Positions 11,662-29,902 of a stretch of DNA of 64,000 nt are shown here, one piece after another (positions within the stretch are counted from its first letter, which is position 1; each line of letters starts with the position of its first letter). The stretch lies in NCBI GenBank assembly GCA_904063045.1, contig CAJFCJ010000009.1, forward strand, positions 1,426,968 through 1,490,967. Direction: 5' to 3'. Both the position numbers and the translations under genes were made by a program. The notes under the pieces are model-generated. The model worked only from the letters and a program-made list of their open reading frames with translations. It was not told the DNA's origin and ran no database searches. The DNA comes from Dimorphilus gyrociliatus. Taxonomy: Eukaryota > Annelida > Polychaeta > Dinophilidae.

Positions 11662-14600
11662 CATATAAATATATATAGGTGTAAAATTCTTCTATATTTC
11701 CACTATATCTCTTTTTGAATAGTGTTTATTTACATGTTGGAATGACTATTTACATTTGATTATTGATCCAACACTTGTTGTTTTAGAATTATTTTATCAT
11801 TTTTCTTCTACTTAGGAGGAAAAGTCAAGGTGATTCTGCTGTCGATTCACCAAATTATGACCAACCAAAACCAGAGATTCTTGTTACACCGTCTCAGGAG
11901 TCTGGCATGTAAGGATAATAATTTTCGAATATTACATAATCGTATATTGATTTTTTTAGGAGTATGTCTCAAGAAAGCTGTGCTAATTCTGAGTTATCGT
12001 TTGGCGAAAATTCCTCTAAAAATGGTGAGACAAGGTAAGCAGTTAAACGAACAATATCAATTATTGCAATACGTGTAAAGCACGATTCTCCATGGAAGCC
12101 AATAGGCCTATTTGTAAATATACTGTTATAGCACAATTCATATTAACAAAGAGTAACGATACAAGCAGTGTTCATTTTGATAATTACTCATTAAAGACAT
12201 ATCAGATTCAATGCCCAGGGTTTCATTGTAATAATTATTAGTTTATAGTTATCCTAATGATTTAATATGTAAATTAATCGATGAGCATTTAATTTGGATT
12301 TTACTTTATTAGCTGTAAGGATACGGGGAAGGAATGTGGGAAATCATCCGACATAGAACCATCAGGAGAGAAAAGAAGTGATACCAGCTCAATGTCTAGC
12401 AGTACAACAGGAAAAAAAAAGAAAAAAGGTTCTTGGTACAATGTAAGTGAAATCTATTTTGTTTTTCCAATTATTTCGATGCATAGGGAACTAATACATC
12501 CTAAAATCTTTGCTACATGTTGCTAACGTTTGATTAAAGAATTAATATTTGTTATTTGTTTACATTTTTTTTATTTATTACTAGATATTTTCAAACAGCG
12601 AAAAAATATCAATATTTTATTAGATTATACTTAGATTCAAAGAAAATGTAGGCTGTTATTCAAATATTTGATTTCTTCTATTTCCTATTTTTCTTCTTTT
12701 CCCTTCCCTTCCCTTCCCCTCCCTTCATTGCTGTTCTTCCAACTACGACAACAACAACAAAAACAACTACTGTGCAAACTACATCGTCAAATCAACTTAT
12801 TTCTACCAAAATACAAACAAATATTCAACAGCAATCACTTTACAGTAGATATAAAATATCAGACAGAAAGGTAATTTAGGAGACGGACAATTTTTTACTA
12901 ACTTTTTTCCTAGTTGGATGACAGTTTTCTATTATATACTGTACGTAAGCTCTTCCTTTCATCCTATACCTCTCTCTCTCTTTTTTTCCTTGTTATTATC
13001 ATAGATATTTAATAATATTACAAAGTTTTCTCAACATATAGGTTTACATTAAGTTACATATAGCTTAACTATAGCTACTGGGTCTATTCCGTATACAATA
13101 TAGATATTGAAATGTTTAAGGGGAAGTCGGTCCTCGTATAAATCCAAAACCGAATAATTAGTTGTTACTGAATTTTTTTTAATACTAATTATACTTTGAG
13201 AAAATAATTGACCTATTTTACAAAAATTAATTATAACCATTTTTCTAATAATGTAAAAGAAGACGAATCTAGAATTAAAAAATAATTATTTAGTATAAAA
13301 TGGAATTTTTTTTTCCCACTTCTTCTCCTTTGAATCTTTTCTCGAGTTTCTTTCTCCCTTATTATCATTATTACTATTATTATTAGAATGTATTTTTGAT
13401 GGAAAAAAAAAAAGAAAAACAGATAGATAAATAAATAAACAAACAAAATAATTATCGTATTTATTTATAGAATTAATTTAGAACAGAATAATTTATTCTA
13501 AATAGAATGACAATTAATAGAATTTTTTTAAATTTTGACAATTTTCCATTATTTTTAAGTAAACTAATTGATCTATTCGATAGTGTTGATTTATATATAT
13601 GGCATTGACTTCCAAAGAAGCCTTTTGGGCATGCTTTACAAATACCTTTGTCCGGATAGCATTCACTATTTAGGCATAATTTTGAGCACTGTTTTTTGCA
13701 GTCTTTTCCGTAGTAATGCTTTTCACAAGCTATTTGTAAATAGAAAATTATTATATTATTATTAATTTATTAATCTGGTTAATATAATTTATAATATTTA
13801 CTAAAGAAAGAATAGTTATTTTATTATTACGTACGTATTTGGCAATATTTGCCTGAATATCCTATTTTACATTCAATACAACTGCCATCGTTTCGTTTAC
13901 ATTTAGCTCCTTTACAGTTGTATTCTTCGCAAGATTTACGGCATTTTTCGCCATACCAACCGTTTTTACAAGATTCCTTACAAGTTCCATTTTTAAGGCA
14001 ATCGTTTGTAGAACAATAACGACTGCATGGCTTATTACAATAATCTCCAAAATATCCTTTTGCACAAGCGAAGCATGTCGTATCAGTTTTTGTACAATTG
14101 TACTTGGCTAGGCAATTTGAATTATTTAGACAGAATTTTTTACATTTATCATAATCACAATGTTTTATTTTGTATTTTTCCATACGAAATACTCCAAGAT
14201 TTATAAAGAAAACTAAAAGAATTAACAATCCAACTGTAGACATCTTTTGTTAATTATCTTGTAAATGCTTTGTGATAGAATAGGAAACTGATTCCTTCTT
14301 TTGCTTTTTATTTTCTTTCTATCTATATCTCTCTGTCTCTGTCTCTGTCTGTCAGTGTCTAGCACCGCTCCTACATAAGTACACTCCACGCACAAGATTG
14401 AAATTGTTTATCGTATAGGCTTTAAGAGGGCTATGTAACTTTTTCTTTACAGATATGTAAATTGATTTAACTTTTTTGATGGATTTTTTATATATTCATT
14501 TATTTATTCGTATTCTATAAATATTTCTTTTATTTTCTATTGATAATTAAAATGAAAGTAAAGGACCAATTTAATCATAAAACAAAAAAAGAGACAATAT

Positions 14601-14946
14601 CTTTTCATAGAGCTATTACTAATTATTTTTCTCATTGAAAGTATTTTTATATTATTCTAATTGATTAAAATAAAATAAAAAATAGGTCCTCGCCCCAAAT
14701 TACAAAAGTAGAAGTGAAGATTTTAAGAAGATATTCAAAAATATTCCCGGTGATGAAAGATTATTAGTAGGTTAGTATGACAATTAATATACTAATATAT
14801 ATATGCATTTTAATGTTTGTTTCTTAGTGAAAAAGGGCAGGGAGGGAGGGAGTAGTATTTAAAGGGAGATCTAAAAATATTTAAACTTAAAAGGGTTGTT
14901 ATGTAAAACTAAAGGATTAGGGTGGGAGTGTTGTATAAATATACAG

Positions 14947-15000
<54 letters not shown>

Positions 15001-18000
15001 AAACAGCTGTATAAAGTTTATAGATTTATTTTATACTATACTACATATATTTTAAATAATTTTATAGATTATTCTTGCGCTCTTCAAAAGGATATTCTAG
15101 TCCATGGGAGATTATATATTACACAAAATTGGATATGTTTCTACGCTAATATATTCCGTTGGGAAACAATGGTTTAATTAAATTTTCTCCTTCTCTAATA
15201 ACATATTTCTTATATTTTCTTTCTGCTATATAGTTAACCATCAGATGTGATAATATTAAAGCTATAACCAAGGAGAAAACTGCTAGAGTTATACCGAATG
15301 CCGTTCAGATATTAACCGAAAATGAGAAATATTTTTTTACATCGTTCGCTTCGAGAGATAAAGCTTTTCTAATGCTTTTCCGCGTTTGGCAAAATGCTCT
15401 AATGGATCAAGTAAGAAAATCTTTAAAAGAGATATACATTCTCCAATGTAGGCTTTATCTTTTATGTTTCTTTTAAGCCTATGGATTCTCAAGAATTATG
15501 GCAAATGGTACATCATTCGTATGGCGAAGAGTTAGGATTAACGTCTAGTGATGACGATTATGTAGCTCCACCTGTTGATGAAGATGAACAGTCGAGTTCA
15601 TTAACTGTTCATTACAAATCTAAGGCACTTGTTAACTTACTTTATTGTTTAGCAAAGTTTATTTATACAAGTATTTACTTTATAAATAATTGTTATATAC
15701 AATTTCTCTTTGTTAAACAATAGGATGACGATGGATTGGATAATGTTAAAATATCAAAGGAACCATCTTCATCGCTAATAACACCAAATTCATCTTATTC
15801 TCCATTGGAGGACGACGGTTCACCTACAATTGATCAAACAATGACTGCACTAAATGACGACCCAAGCGATTTCGAAAGTAAGTACAGAAAATTTCTATAC
15901 ATATTCTTTTTTTTCTTCTCCATTGACTGACCTATTAATATAGGACATGTCAACTGTTGTCTCGGCCTATAAAAATAAGGAGTTTTATAGGATTTTTTTA
16001 TGCTAATAAACGCAATACGTATCAAATCTTTATGAGTCACGATCATTGACAACGTCGACGATTTAAAATATATATATTGAGAATAATTTCTTGTAGCCAG
16101 TTTTTGAAAAATTGGGTAGATACAAACAAGTTTATATTAAATATATATTAAAAACTTGTTAGTTTATATCCCATTTGTTGGCTGAGAAAAGTAAGAGTAT
16201 TAACGATCTGAAAACTAACGGAGCTTTTTTTTTTTTCCTTATGTTTTTTTAAAAAAACACAAATGTCAGTGTTTACGGAAAATCTTTGCGAAAGCCATGA
16301 ACACCCAGGGAAATTGTATTTGGACGAAGTATTTTCAATTGATGTCGATCAAATGTTTCAATTATTATTTACCGATTCGGAATTTTATTTGGAATTTATA
16401 AGGGCTAGAAAAACTTCTGGTGAGTACTGCGTTAAATATGTTATTTTTATATATGTCATATACATACTTGCTATTAAAATAATGTTACAAATATAATAAA
16501 TATATATTTAAATATATATAAATTCTTTATAAAATTAATAGATTTAAAACTAACACCATGGCCTGACGAATCGGACGAGAATGGTGGCAAATGTCGAACG
16601 ATTACTTATACATTGTCCCTAAACTATCACATTGGACCAAAATCTACTTTATCAATTGAAAAACAGGTTTATATTAATGAATTTTAATATTATATTTATA
16701 CTTTTGTATTGTTGTTTTATATTTGTTTTGTTTGTTTGTTTGTTTGTTTGTTTTATTGATTTTTATTCTTAATTAATTCATTCAATTTTCCTTCTTTTTT
16801 TAAGACTATGCAATCTGATACTCGACCTGGTAATTGCTATATAATTGATACAGAAGTATCAAATCCAAGCGTTCCACATGGCGATTCATTCTACGTTTTT
16901 AGTCGATACTGTATTCTAAAAGTATCAGAGAAAAGGTCAAGGTTAAAGGTAAATAATTTAACTTAACTAATATATAATACCATTACTATAAGAATGATTT
17001 GTTTATTTTCAAGGTACATAGCGAAGTACGTTATTTAAAGAATGCATGGGGTTTAGTTAAAAGTAAGAAAATTAAATTTTATTGAGATATTTGTTCTTTT
17101 TTCGTCAATTCTTTTTATTCAATTGAATTCTATTAGAACGTTCTAAAAAATATTCTTTTTTTAATTTGCTCTATAATTCATATTTTTCCTTAAAACAAAA
17201 TACCAAAACATAAAAGACAATCGAGGAAAATTAATAAATTTTTAGTTACAAAGAAAAGGAAAGAGAACAATTTAATCTTTTTTTTTACAGGATTTTTTAA
17301 AAAAATAAAAAAGGACTTTAAATAAAAAACGAATGAATTCACATTCATATATACTGTATAAATTTATATAAATTTATATATATATATATACTGTATATAT
17401 ATATTTTTGCATTTCTTTCATATATATATATATATAATATATACTGTATACAGCTATAATTGGCGGCAAAGCCGTGGGTGGTTTGAAAGAAAATTATCAT
17501 TTATTAGGTATGTCAAAGCTTATCTATATGATTTTCTTCTTCTTCTATACAGACATGATCGAAAAAGGTGCTTCAGTTGGTATAAGCGAAAATTTCGAAT
17601 TGCTTGGTGCGTAGGCTGTCGCAATTCGATTTATTTAATTTTTTTAGTGTTTTTTCCCCTCCACCCCCACTCCCCTTTTACCTCCATTTTTTCTCACACT
17701 CATGTTCAATTCTTTGACTTTTTTTTTATTTTGTCTGTTTTTAATTGTATTGTTTTTCAATTATATATAAACAACTGATAAATTGTACTTGAATGCATTT
17801 ACTGTATATACATACTGTATATGTATACAAGTACATGTAAAAGATAATATCAGATATCCGTATCCAATTCTTACCTTTTCCTTTCCATCTTACCCACTAC
17901 CGTTCATTCTGTTGTAAACATTTTTAAGTTTTATCAATGTATTTGAAGAGTGTATTCTCTTTAGTTTATATATACAGTGGTATATAGTCGTCTAGAAAAA

Positions 18001-19031
18001 ATATTTTTTAGTCTCAGGGTAAATTTATCTGTTATGATGAATGAAGCATAATGATGTGATTAGTCTGTGATATATAATATGTATTTTCTCTAAGAAAAAA
18101 GATGAAACTTTTCTTCTTTTTCAATTTTCTTAATGAAAAAAACATATATATCTAATATATATCTTTTACTTTTGTAAATTCTAATCTAATAATTTTATTT
18201 TTTTTTCTTTCCCTTAAAAAAAACACATATAAACAGCTGTACATCTTCGAAAAGAAGCGGATAGAGTTCAAGAATTTCATAACCCATCTGTAACAACAAT
18301 AGCCAATTCTAAGAAACGCCAAAATAGACGTCGCAGGAAAAATTCTATCGATCGAATAGTTAAAGTATTACCAGACACAAACATACAGAATGGTAAATAT
18401 TTATTTTCTATTATTTTAAAATAAAATTTATATTAAGTATTGATTTCTAAACAGAAAGGACTTTTGTGGAATTTACTTCATTCATTAGGATGGATACTTA
18501 TACACTAATTAGATTATTATGTATTTTGTAAGTAATTTAAACAGATATCTAATATTATAGGTATATAATAATTATTTTGTTTTTTTGTCTTTTTTTTAAC
18601 AGATTAGGCCTTTTAATATTTATGAATCTATATCTATATATGAAAATATCCCAATTAGAGTCTAAAGCAAATCCAGTTTTTAGCAGTAGAAGATATGATT
18701 TTAGGTATGATAAATGAGTAGATTGCTTTAAAATTCATATTGTATTCCATTTTTAATATTTAAAAATATTTAATGTAAAATATTAGGCCTGATCAGAATG
18801 TACCTGAAAAATGGAGTAATGTAATAAATGAACAACAGTCTTTGCATAAGAATGAAATGGAATATTGGAAAGAAATTCTTGGCTCTTCAATTCTAGTCAT
18901 TGATCAGGTTAGTTATGGTTAATTATTGAAATTAAGATAATTAATTACGTTCAATTTAGATTAAGAAAACACTTGAAGGTCTTCAAGCTACCGTTGATCA
19001 CAAACTACAAGAATCTACTGCAAATAACTAA
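7789..19031 (+). CDS. GRAMD1: GRAMD1/Aster ER sterol-transfer protein
   Basis: About 732 residues. Alternative first exons 7789-7937 and 11253-11404 both end in phase 2 and join exon 2. Then: 11816-11908, 11960-12034, 12313-12442, 14686-14770, 15068-15171, 15234-15410, 15478-15606, 15724-15877, 16270-16419, 16542-16666, 16805-16948, 17014-17062, 17454-17507, 17553-17606, 18237-18392, 18455-18527, 18603-18704, 18787-18907, 18960-19031. The GRAM domain (about residues 158-270) includes LYITQNWICFYANIFRWE. The VASt/ASTER sterol-binding domain follows at about 366-525. A single membrane helix (LIRLLCILLGLLIFMN) lies near residues 622-645. Family knowledge: Aster proteins sit in the ER and move cholesterol from plasma membrane to ER at contact sites. 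The 15606 donor has an in-frame alternative slightly downstream. Introns 1 and 4 host other genes. Confidence 0.92.
9207..10083 (+). CDS. secreted/ER-targeted calcineurin-like metallophosphoesterase
   Basis: Three exons: 9207-9260, 9325-9686, 9750-10083; 249 residues. Exon 1 is a signal peptide (MLFVYFILLNIFNFCFCQ). The body carries the PPP-type metallophosphatase signature: GDVHG at about residue 37, GDTVNRG, GNHED, VVVHAGLMPD, and a late GHT. Spacing resembles bacterial ApaH/PrpE-like and fungal Ppn2-like enzymes (diadenosine polyphosphate or polyphosphate hydrolysis, or phosphoprotein dephosphorylation), so the substrate cannot be fixed from sequence. A signal peptide on such an enzyme suggests action in the secretory or endolysosomal lumen. 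The gene lies on the same strand inside the intron between the two alternative first exons of GRAMD1, so transcripts from the 7789 promoter run through it. Confidence 0.85.
10084..10937. other. AT-rich intronic/intergenic stretch with homopolymer runs
   Basis: Poly-A and poly-T runs and a short tetranucleotide array. A minus-strand AATAAA near 10845, read downstream of the small ORF ending at 10938, is compatible with a polyadenylation signal for it. No other gene seen. Confidence 0.5.
10402..10421. repeat. GATA-type tetranucleotide microsatellite
   Basis: About five tandem copies of the tetramer taga/gata, directly readable in the sequence. Confidence 0.9.
10938..11141 (-). CDS. possible small basic protein (67 aa)
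   Basis: An ATG-initiated single-exon frame of 67 codons, rich in Lys/Arg/His (ending KYSRGNGKRNR). Its GC content is clearly above that of the surrounding intron, which supports coding. A minus-strand AATAAA about 90 bp past the stop fits a short 3' UTR. The start lies about 110 bp from the second GRAMD1 first exon on the other strand, so the two could share a promoter. No family recognised; no signal peptide or membrane segment. It could be a chance frame. Confidence 0.4.
   Translation of the reverse strand: MIINANESTSTHKRLFHKHVKNYTQPSFVGSASVKKTLGTVVIHMFDKHGKTRLLTKYSRGNGKRNR
11628..11660. repeat. (TA)n microsatellite
   Basis: Uninterrupted TA dinucleotides within the intron after the second GRAMD1 first exon. 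Confidence 0.95.
13473..14243 (-). CDS. secreted multi-EGF-like cysteine-rich protein, nested antisense in GRAMD1
   Basis: Two exons, 14243-13835 and 13729-13473, joined in phase 1 through a perfect gtacgt donor; 221 residues. The N-terminus MSTVGLLILLVFFINLGVF is a signal peptide. The rest is tandem EGF/laminin-EGF-like modules of the MEGF/SREC type with recurring GYFGDYC, GWYGEKC, GYSGKYC, HYYGKDC and GFFGSQC signatures. The splice restores the typical spacing (QIPCEKHYYGKDC). The C-terminus (KFKKILLIVILF...) is basic then hydrophobic, so a short membrane or GPI-type anchor is possible, but it may also be a degenerate end. It sits wholly inside GRAMD1 intron 4 (12443-14685) on the opposite strand. 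Likely role: extracellular adhesion or scavenging (inference). Confidence 0.8.
14953..14995. repeat. (TA)n microsatellite
   Basis: About 20 TA units in a GRAMD1 intron, flanked by a tacagtata element. Confidence 0.95.
16722..16754. repeat. (GTTT)n microsatellite
   Basis: Tandem gttt units in the intron between two VASt-encoding exons of GRAMD1. Confidence 0.9.
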
Positions 19032-19189
19032 CTTTTAAGACATCAATATTTGATATTGATTTGTCAATGTATGTACTGTATACCAGTATATTGTATACGG
19101 TATATAGTATATAAGACTATATATAAAAAGAAATTCCACTTAGGATAATTTGACTCATGATTATCTCTTCATACAAAGATAATGTATTT

Positions 19190-26574
<7,385 letters not shown>

Positions 26575-26678
26575 TTTGAAGTAAGCTAAAAACTTAAGTT
26601 TATAATTCAAGAGTACTATTACACATGGGGGCGTCCATCTTTATTTTTAACCTGGTAACCAACTCCAGTTTCAAATGG

Positions 26679-26687
26679 TCACGTGAC
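26679..26687. promoter_or_regulatory. TCACGTGAC E-box in IARS2/ARHGAP11A divergent promoter
   Basis: The palindromic bHLH-type core CACGTG in TCACGTGAC context sits midway in the 219-bp gap between the IARS2 start (26574, minus) and the RhoGAP start (26794, plus). The same nonamer recurs in other short promoters of this window. Function is inferred. Confidence 0.5.
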
Positions 26688-26793
26688 TTCCGCCGTGGCC
26701 ATTGAAAGTTTCAAACGGTTTTTTTGCGATAAAATAAGGATTTTTGCAAACATCTTAGACTTTTCTATGGTTTTTTAAATAGCCGACTCCGGC

Positions 26794-29692
26794 ATGGAAT
26801 CTTGGACATACTTTTTAGAAGTAGAAAATTCGGAAAACCTTCGCAAAGTCGTTCTTGAAGACCTCAAGCTATTGGGCGTTAATACCAAGTATTTAAAGAA
26901 GAAGTACAAGGAAGATTCTTTCGTTGTAAGTAGATTTTTTTAGCATGCTTATAATCAAGAAATTCACAGCAGAAATATTCATTTAACATAGGCACAGCCA
27001 AACGCCAATGTTTTTGGAAATTTCTTAGACTTTGTTCCGTCAGTTTATGTTGAGGGATGTGGGCCTGTGCCCAGGTTTGTATAACGTAATGTAAACAAAA
27101 CGCATCAATAACATGTGTGTCTCACACCTTCACTTATCAGAGTTCTTGCCGAGATCGGCAGTATCATAGAGCGCAACATCATTACGGAAGGTTTGTTCCG
27201 AAAAAGTGGATCAGTTTCTAGAAAGAAGGAATTAATGGTATAGTAGCTTTACAAAAATCCCATTGTTTTCTAACAGAACTTTCTAATTATGTAATCAGAA
27301 TCGGATTGAAAAAGGCGGATCCTTAGAAGGCGCAAACATATACGATGTAACAGGAATTTTGAAAACTTTTTTAAGACAATTGCCAGTTTCACTTTTGGCG
27401 CCTAGTCAGGCCATTTTGACAGCTTTCGAACAAGCTCACGAAGATGGCGAGAATGAGAGGCGAATTGACGCCTTACAGCTTTTGGTTCTACTATTGCCAG
27501 CGGCAAATATTTGTACACTACGATTTCTTTTATTACTCTTATCTAAAGTGGCAGATCATAGTGATCAGAACAAAATGGACGTATCTAATTTAGCTTTATG
27601 TCTCGGCCCTAACCTATTTCCATCTGTGTCACAAACCAAAGCAGATGCTAAAACCCTTCAAGTTCATACGTCTATAGTTCAACTACTAATGTTGCATGCA
27701 TCTTACATAGGAATGATATCGAATGGCACATGTGCCAAAATCGCTAGTCCCATGTCGATCTTATCTGATAACGAACTAGACCGTAGTTGTGTGGATGTTG
27801 AGGATACGTCTCATAGGCGTGGTAGAGATAAGAAAAAGAAAAAGAAGAAAAGGAGAAGCAGTTCCCTACAGGGACTTGTTGAGAGCCTTAGCTCTTCTTT
27901 TACACGGCGAAGACGATCCAGGTCTCATAATAGCAGCACGATAAGCGACAAGTCGTCTATATATGTCAAATCTGCTGTCAAATCATCTGAATCTTTATGC
28001 TCTATGAATCCTGTTGAAGGGCAAACACCGAAAATGAAACAAAAACGTAAAGCTGATAATCCCGCATTTTCCGTTACAAAAAAACGGGCAATCCTAGAAA
28101 ATATGCCACAAAAGAGCCTTTTAACCACTTCGAATCAGTTTACACCTTCAATGTCTGTTGACTTGAAGTTTGCAAATGATTCATCAATTATTTTTTCCGC
28201 AACGCTCGACGAGACGAATAATACACCAAAAAGACGCGAAAGTATGAGAACACCAAACAAAATGAAAAGCTATCCGTCAGCTAGATCTGGTTGTTTTTCT
28301 CCAAAATCGAAGACCGTTAAAAAGAAGAAGAGTTCCTTCATGGCATTCGTTAGGCGATTAAGTGGATCCAGGGAGAGTTCAGTTAGTATATATTTGATAA
28401 GACTATACATTTCATAACAAAAACAAAAAAAGTAATATTGAATTCTTTTCAAACAGCCTATTAGAGTTCCAGAACAAGATTGTTCTGTTGAACTTTCAAA
28501 GACTTTCGATGACGGCGAGAAAGATACGTCCGAACTGAATTTTATACAAAGCCCTATAGAACCTATGGATCATGATGCCAATATGTCTCGCCAGATTTCT
28601 ACCAATAGTTTGAATAAAGCATTCATCTCAGACGACGACTTTGTTTTAGGTAAGGAGATAATTCACTCAATGTCATTGGAAATATTTAATACTTGAATGA
28701 ATTTAGATGAAGGTGGCAGTATTACAAGCGAACAATCGGAAACAGATGGTAGCGAAAACCAAAGAAGAACAAGCTCCCTCTCCTTAAACAGTCGAATCAG
28801 TACGTCGACAGCTGTCAGCTCAATAATGAATGATGCTCACAGTGAAGTAAGGGTTCTTTATTATCCAAATTTCATCTATATAATATAACGGTTTTTTCGA
28901 CTCAAAAGGAACCTGATGATTGTGATAAAGTCGAGAGTTTAGAAAGTTTAGATAGCGCCATTTGTATGAATATTGTTAACAGTGGCGAAGTATGAATATT
29001 AAATAACCAATTATATATAAATGTCAATATTTTCTATTTTATAGTCTGTTGAGTCGCCTTGCACACCGTCAAAGGATGACGAGGACGATGAAGACTCAGA
29101 AGATGCAAAAACACCTTGTCCAATGACTATCGAAGAGGAAGATAGAGATGATGAAAATACACCGCATATACACATTCCTAGCGAAGCAACACCTCAAATG
29201 AGTCGACGATTGCGAGCAATGGCGGTAAAACAACAGAGACGTCATACATTAAATGACCCTACGTTTCATTTAACAAGTGAGGCTCGTTCAATATTGGCGA
29301 GAGCGGGTGTAGCTCCTCATCGAACAATTAAAAAATTTCCCAACAATGGTGGTGTTGTTGCTGCAAAAGTTCAACAGATCGAAGAGAAGGGCGACAAGGG
29401 GGAAAATGAAAGATTTTCTAAGCGAAATGCCTCGCCAGTTCGTATACCAACGATTTTTGCCAAGAACCATGACGAAATGGTCAAATACAAAGAAAAGATT
29501 AATCGAATACGAAGCCCAAAATTACCTGTCAGTTGTAAACTACCAAAAGAAGTTGAAAATCGTGCTCTAAGTCATTCTTCAAAAGTGACTGTAAGTGCTC
29601 CGATCATAAAGCCAAGTTTGGGTAATTTCGATGTAAATTTAATACGAAAAAGGAACAAAAATTCGAAAGATGAAAAGGAATTCGTCGTCTAA
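26794..29692 (+). CDS. ARHGAP11A: ARHGAP11A-like RhoGAP protein
   Basis: Eight exons: 26794-26925, 26992-27074, 27141-27237, 27299-28381, 28457-28649, 28707-28846, 28909-28989, 29045-29692; 818 residues. The RhoGAP domain occupies about residues 45-240: VFGNFLDFVPSVYVEGCGPVP, the arginine finger Arg92 in EGLFRKSGS, and KMDVSNLALCLGPNLF near its end. The first 44 residues match the short N-terminal segment typical of ARHGAP11A. The long C-terminal half is basic, Ser-rich and disordered, with a Lys/Arg cluster after the GAP domain. Family knowledge: a RhoA GAP acting in cytokinesis and progenitor division; the basic tail likely gives nuclear localisation or cortical binding (inference). It shares a 219-bp divergent promoter with IARS2 and converges with the next gene. 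The orthology call is fairly sure; which paralogue is less so. Confidence 0.85.
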
Positions 29693-29902
29693 GAAGATTA
29701 GTGCATGGAAGATTCGTGATTCATAGATATTATACAAAAGTCGTTATAGATTTACGTATATATTACGTTTAAATTAAAAAAAAAGCGCAGTTGTAGAAGA
29801 ATGTAAATATGATGAGTTTGTTTGTGTTAGGGAACTAATTTTTTTTTATCTATTACAATTATTTACACTTCCTGAGTTCAATCAGTGTCTTTTCTCTGAA
29901 CA

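Noticed and set aside
12690..12725. CCCTT-rich tract that looks like a repeat or protein-coding segment
   Set aside because: Simple-sequence polypyrimidine tract within a GRAMD1 intron; the overlapping frame is low complexity.
17289..17330. Alternative GRAMD1 exon after tttttacag encoding a Lys/Phe-rich short end
   Set aside because: It stops after about a dozen codons and would remove the membrane helix; the 17454 exon keeps the frame and family pattern.
26575..26610. Upstream extension of IARS2 starting at 26610
   Set aside because: It starts with TTG; the ATG at 26574 gives a proper mitochondrial targeting sequence.
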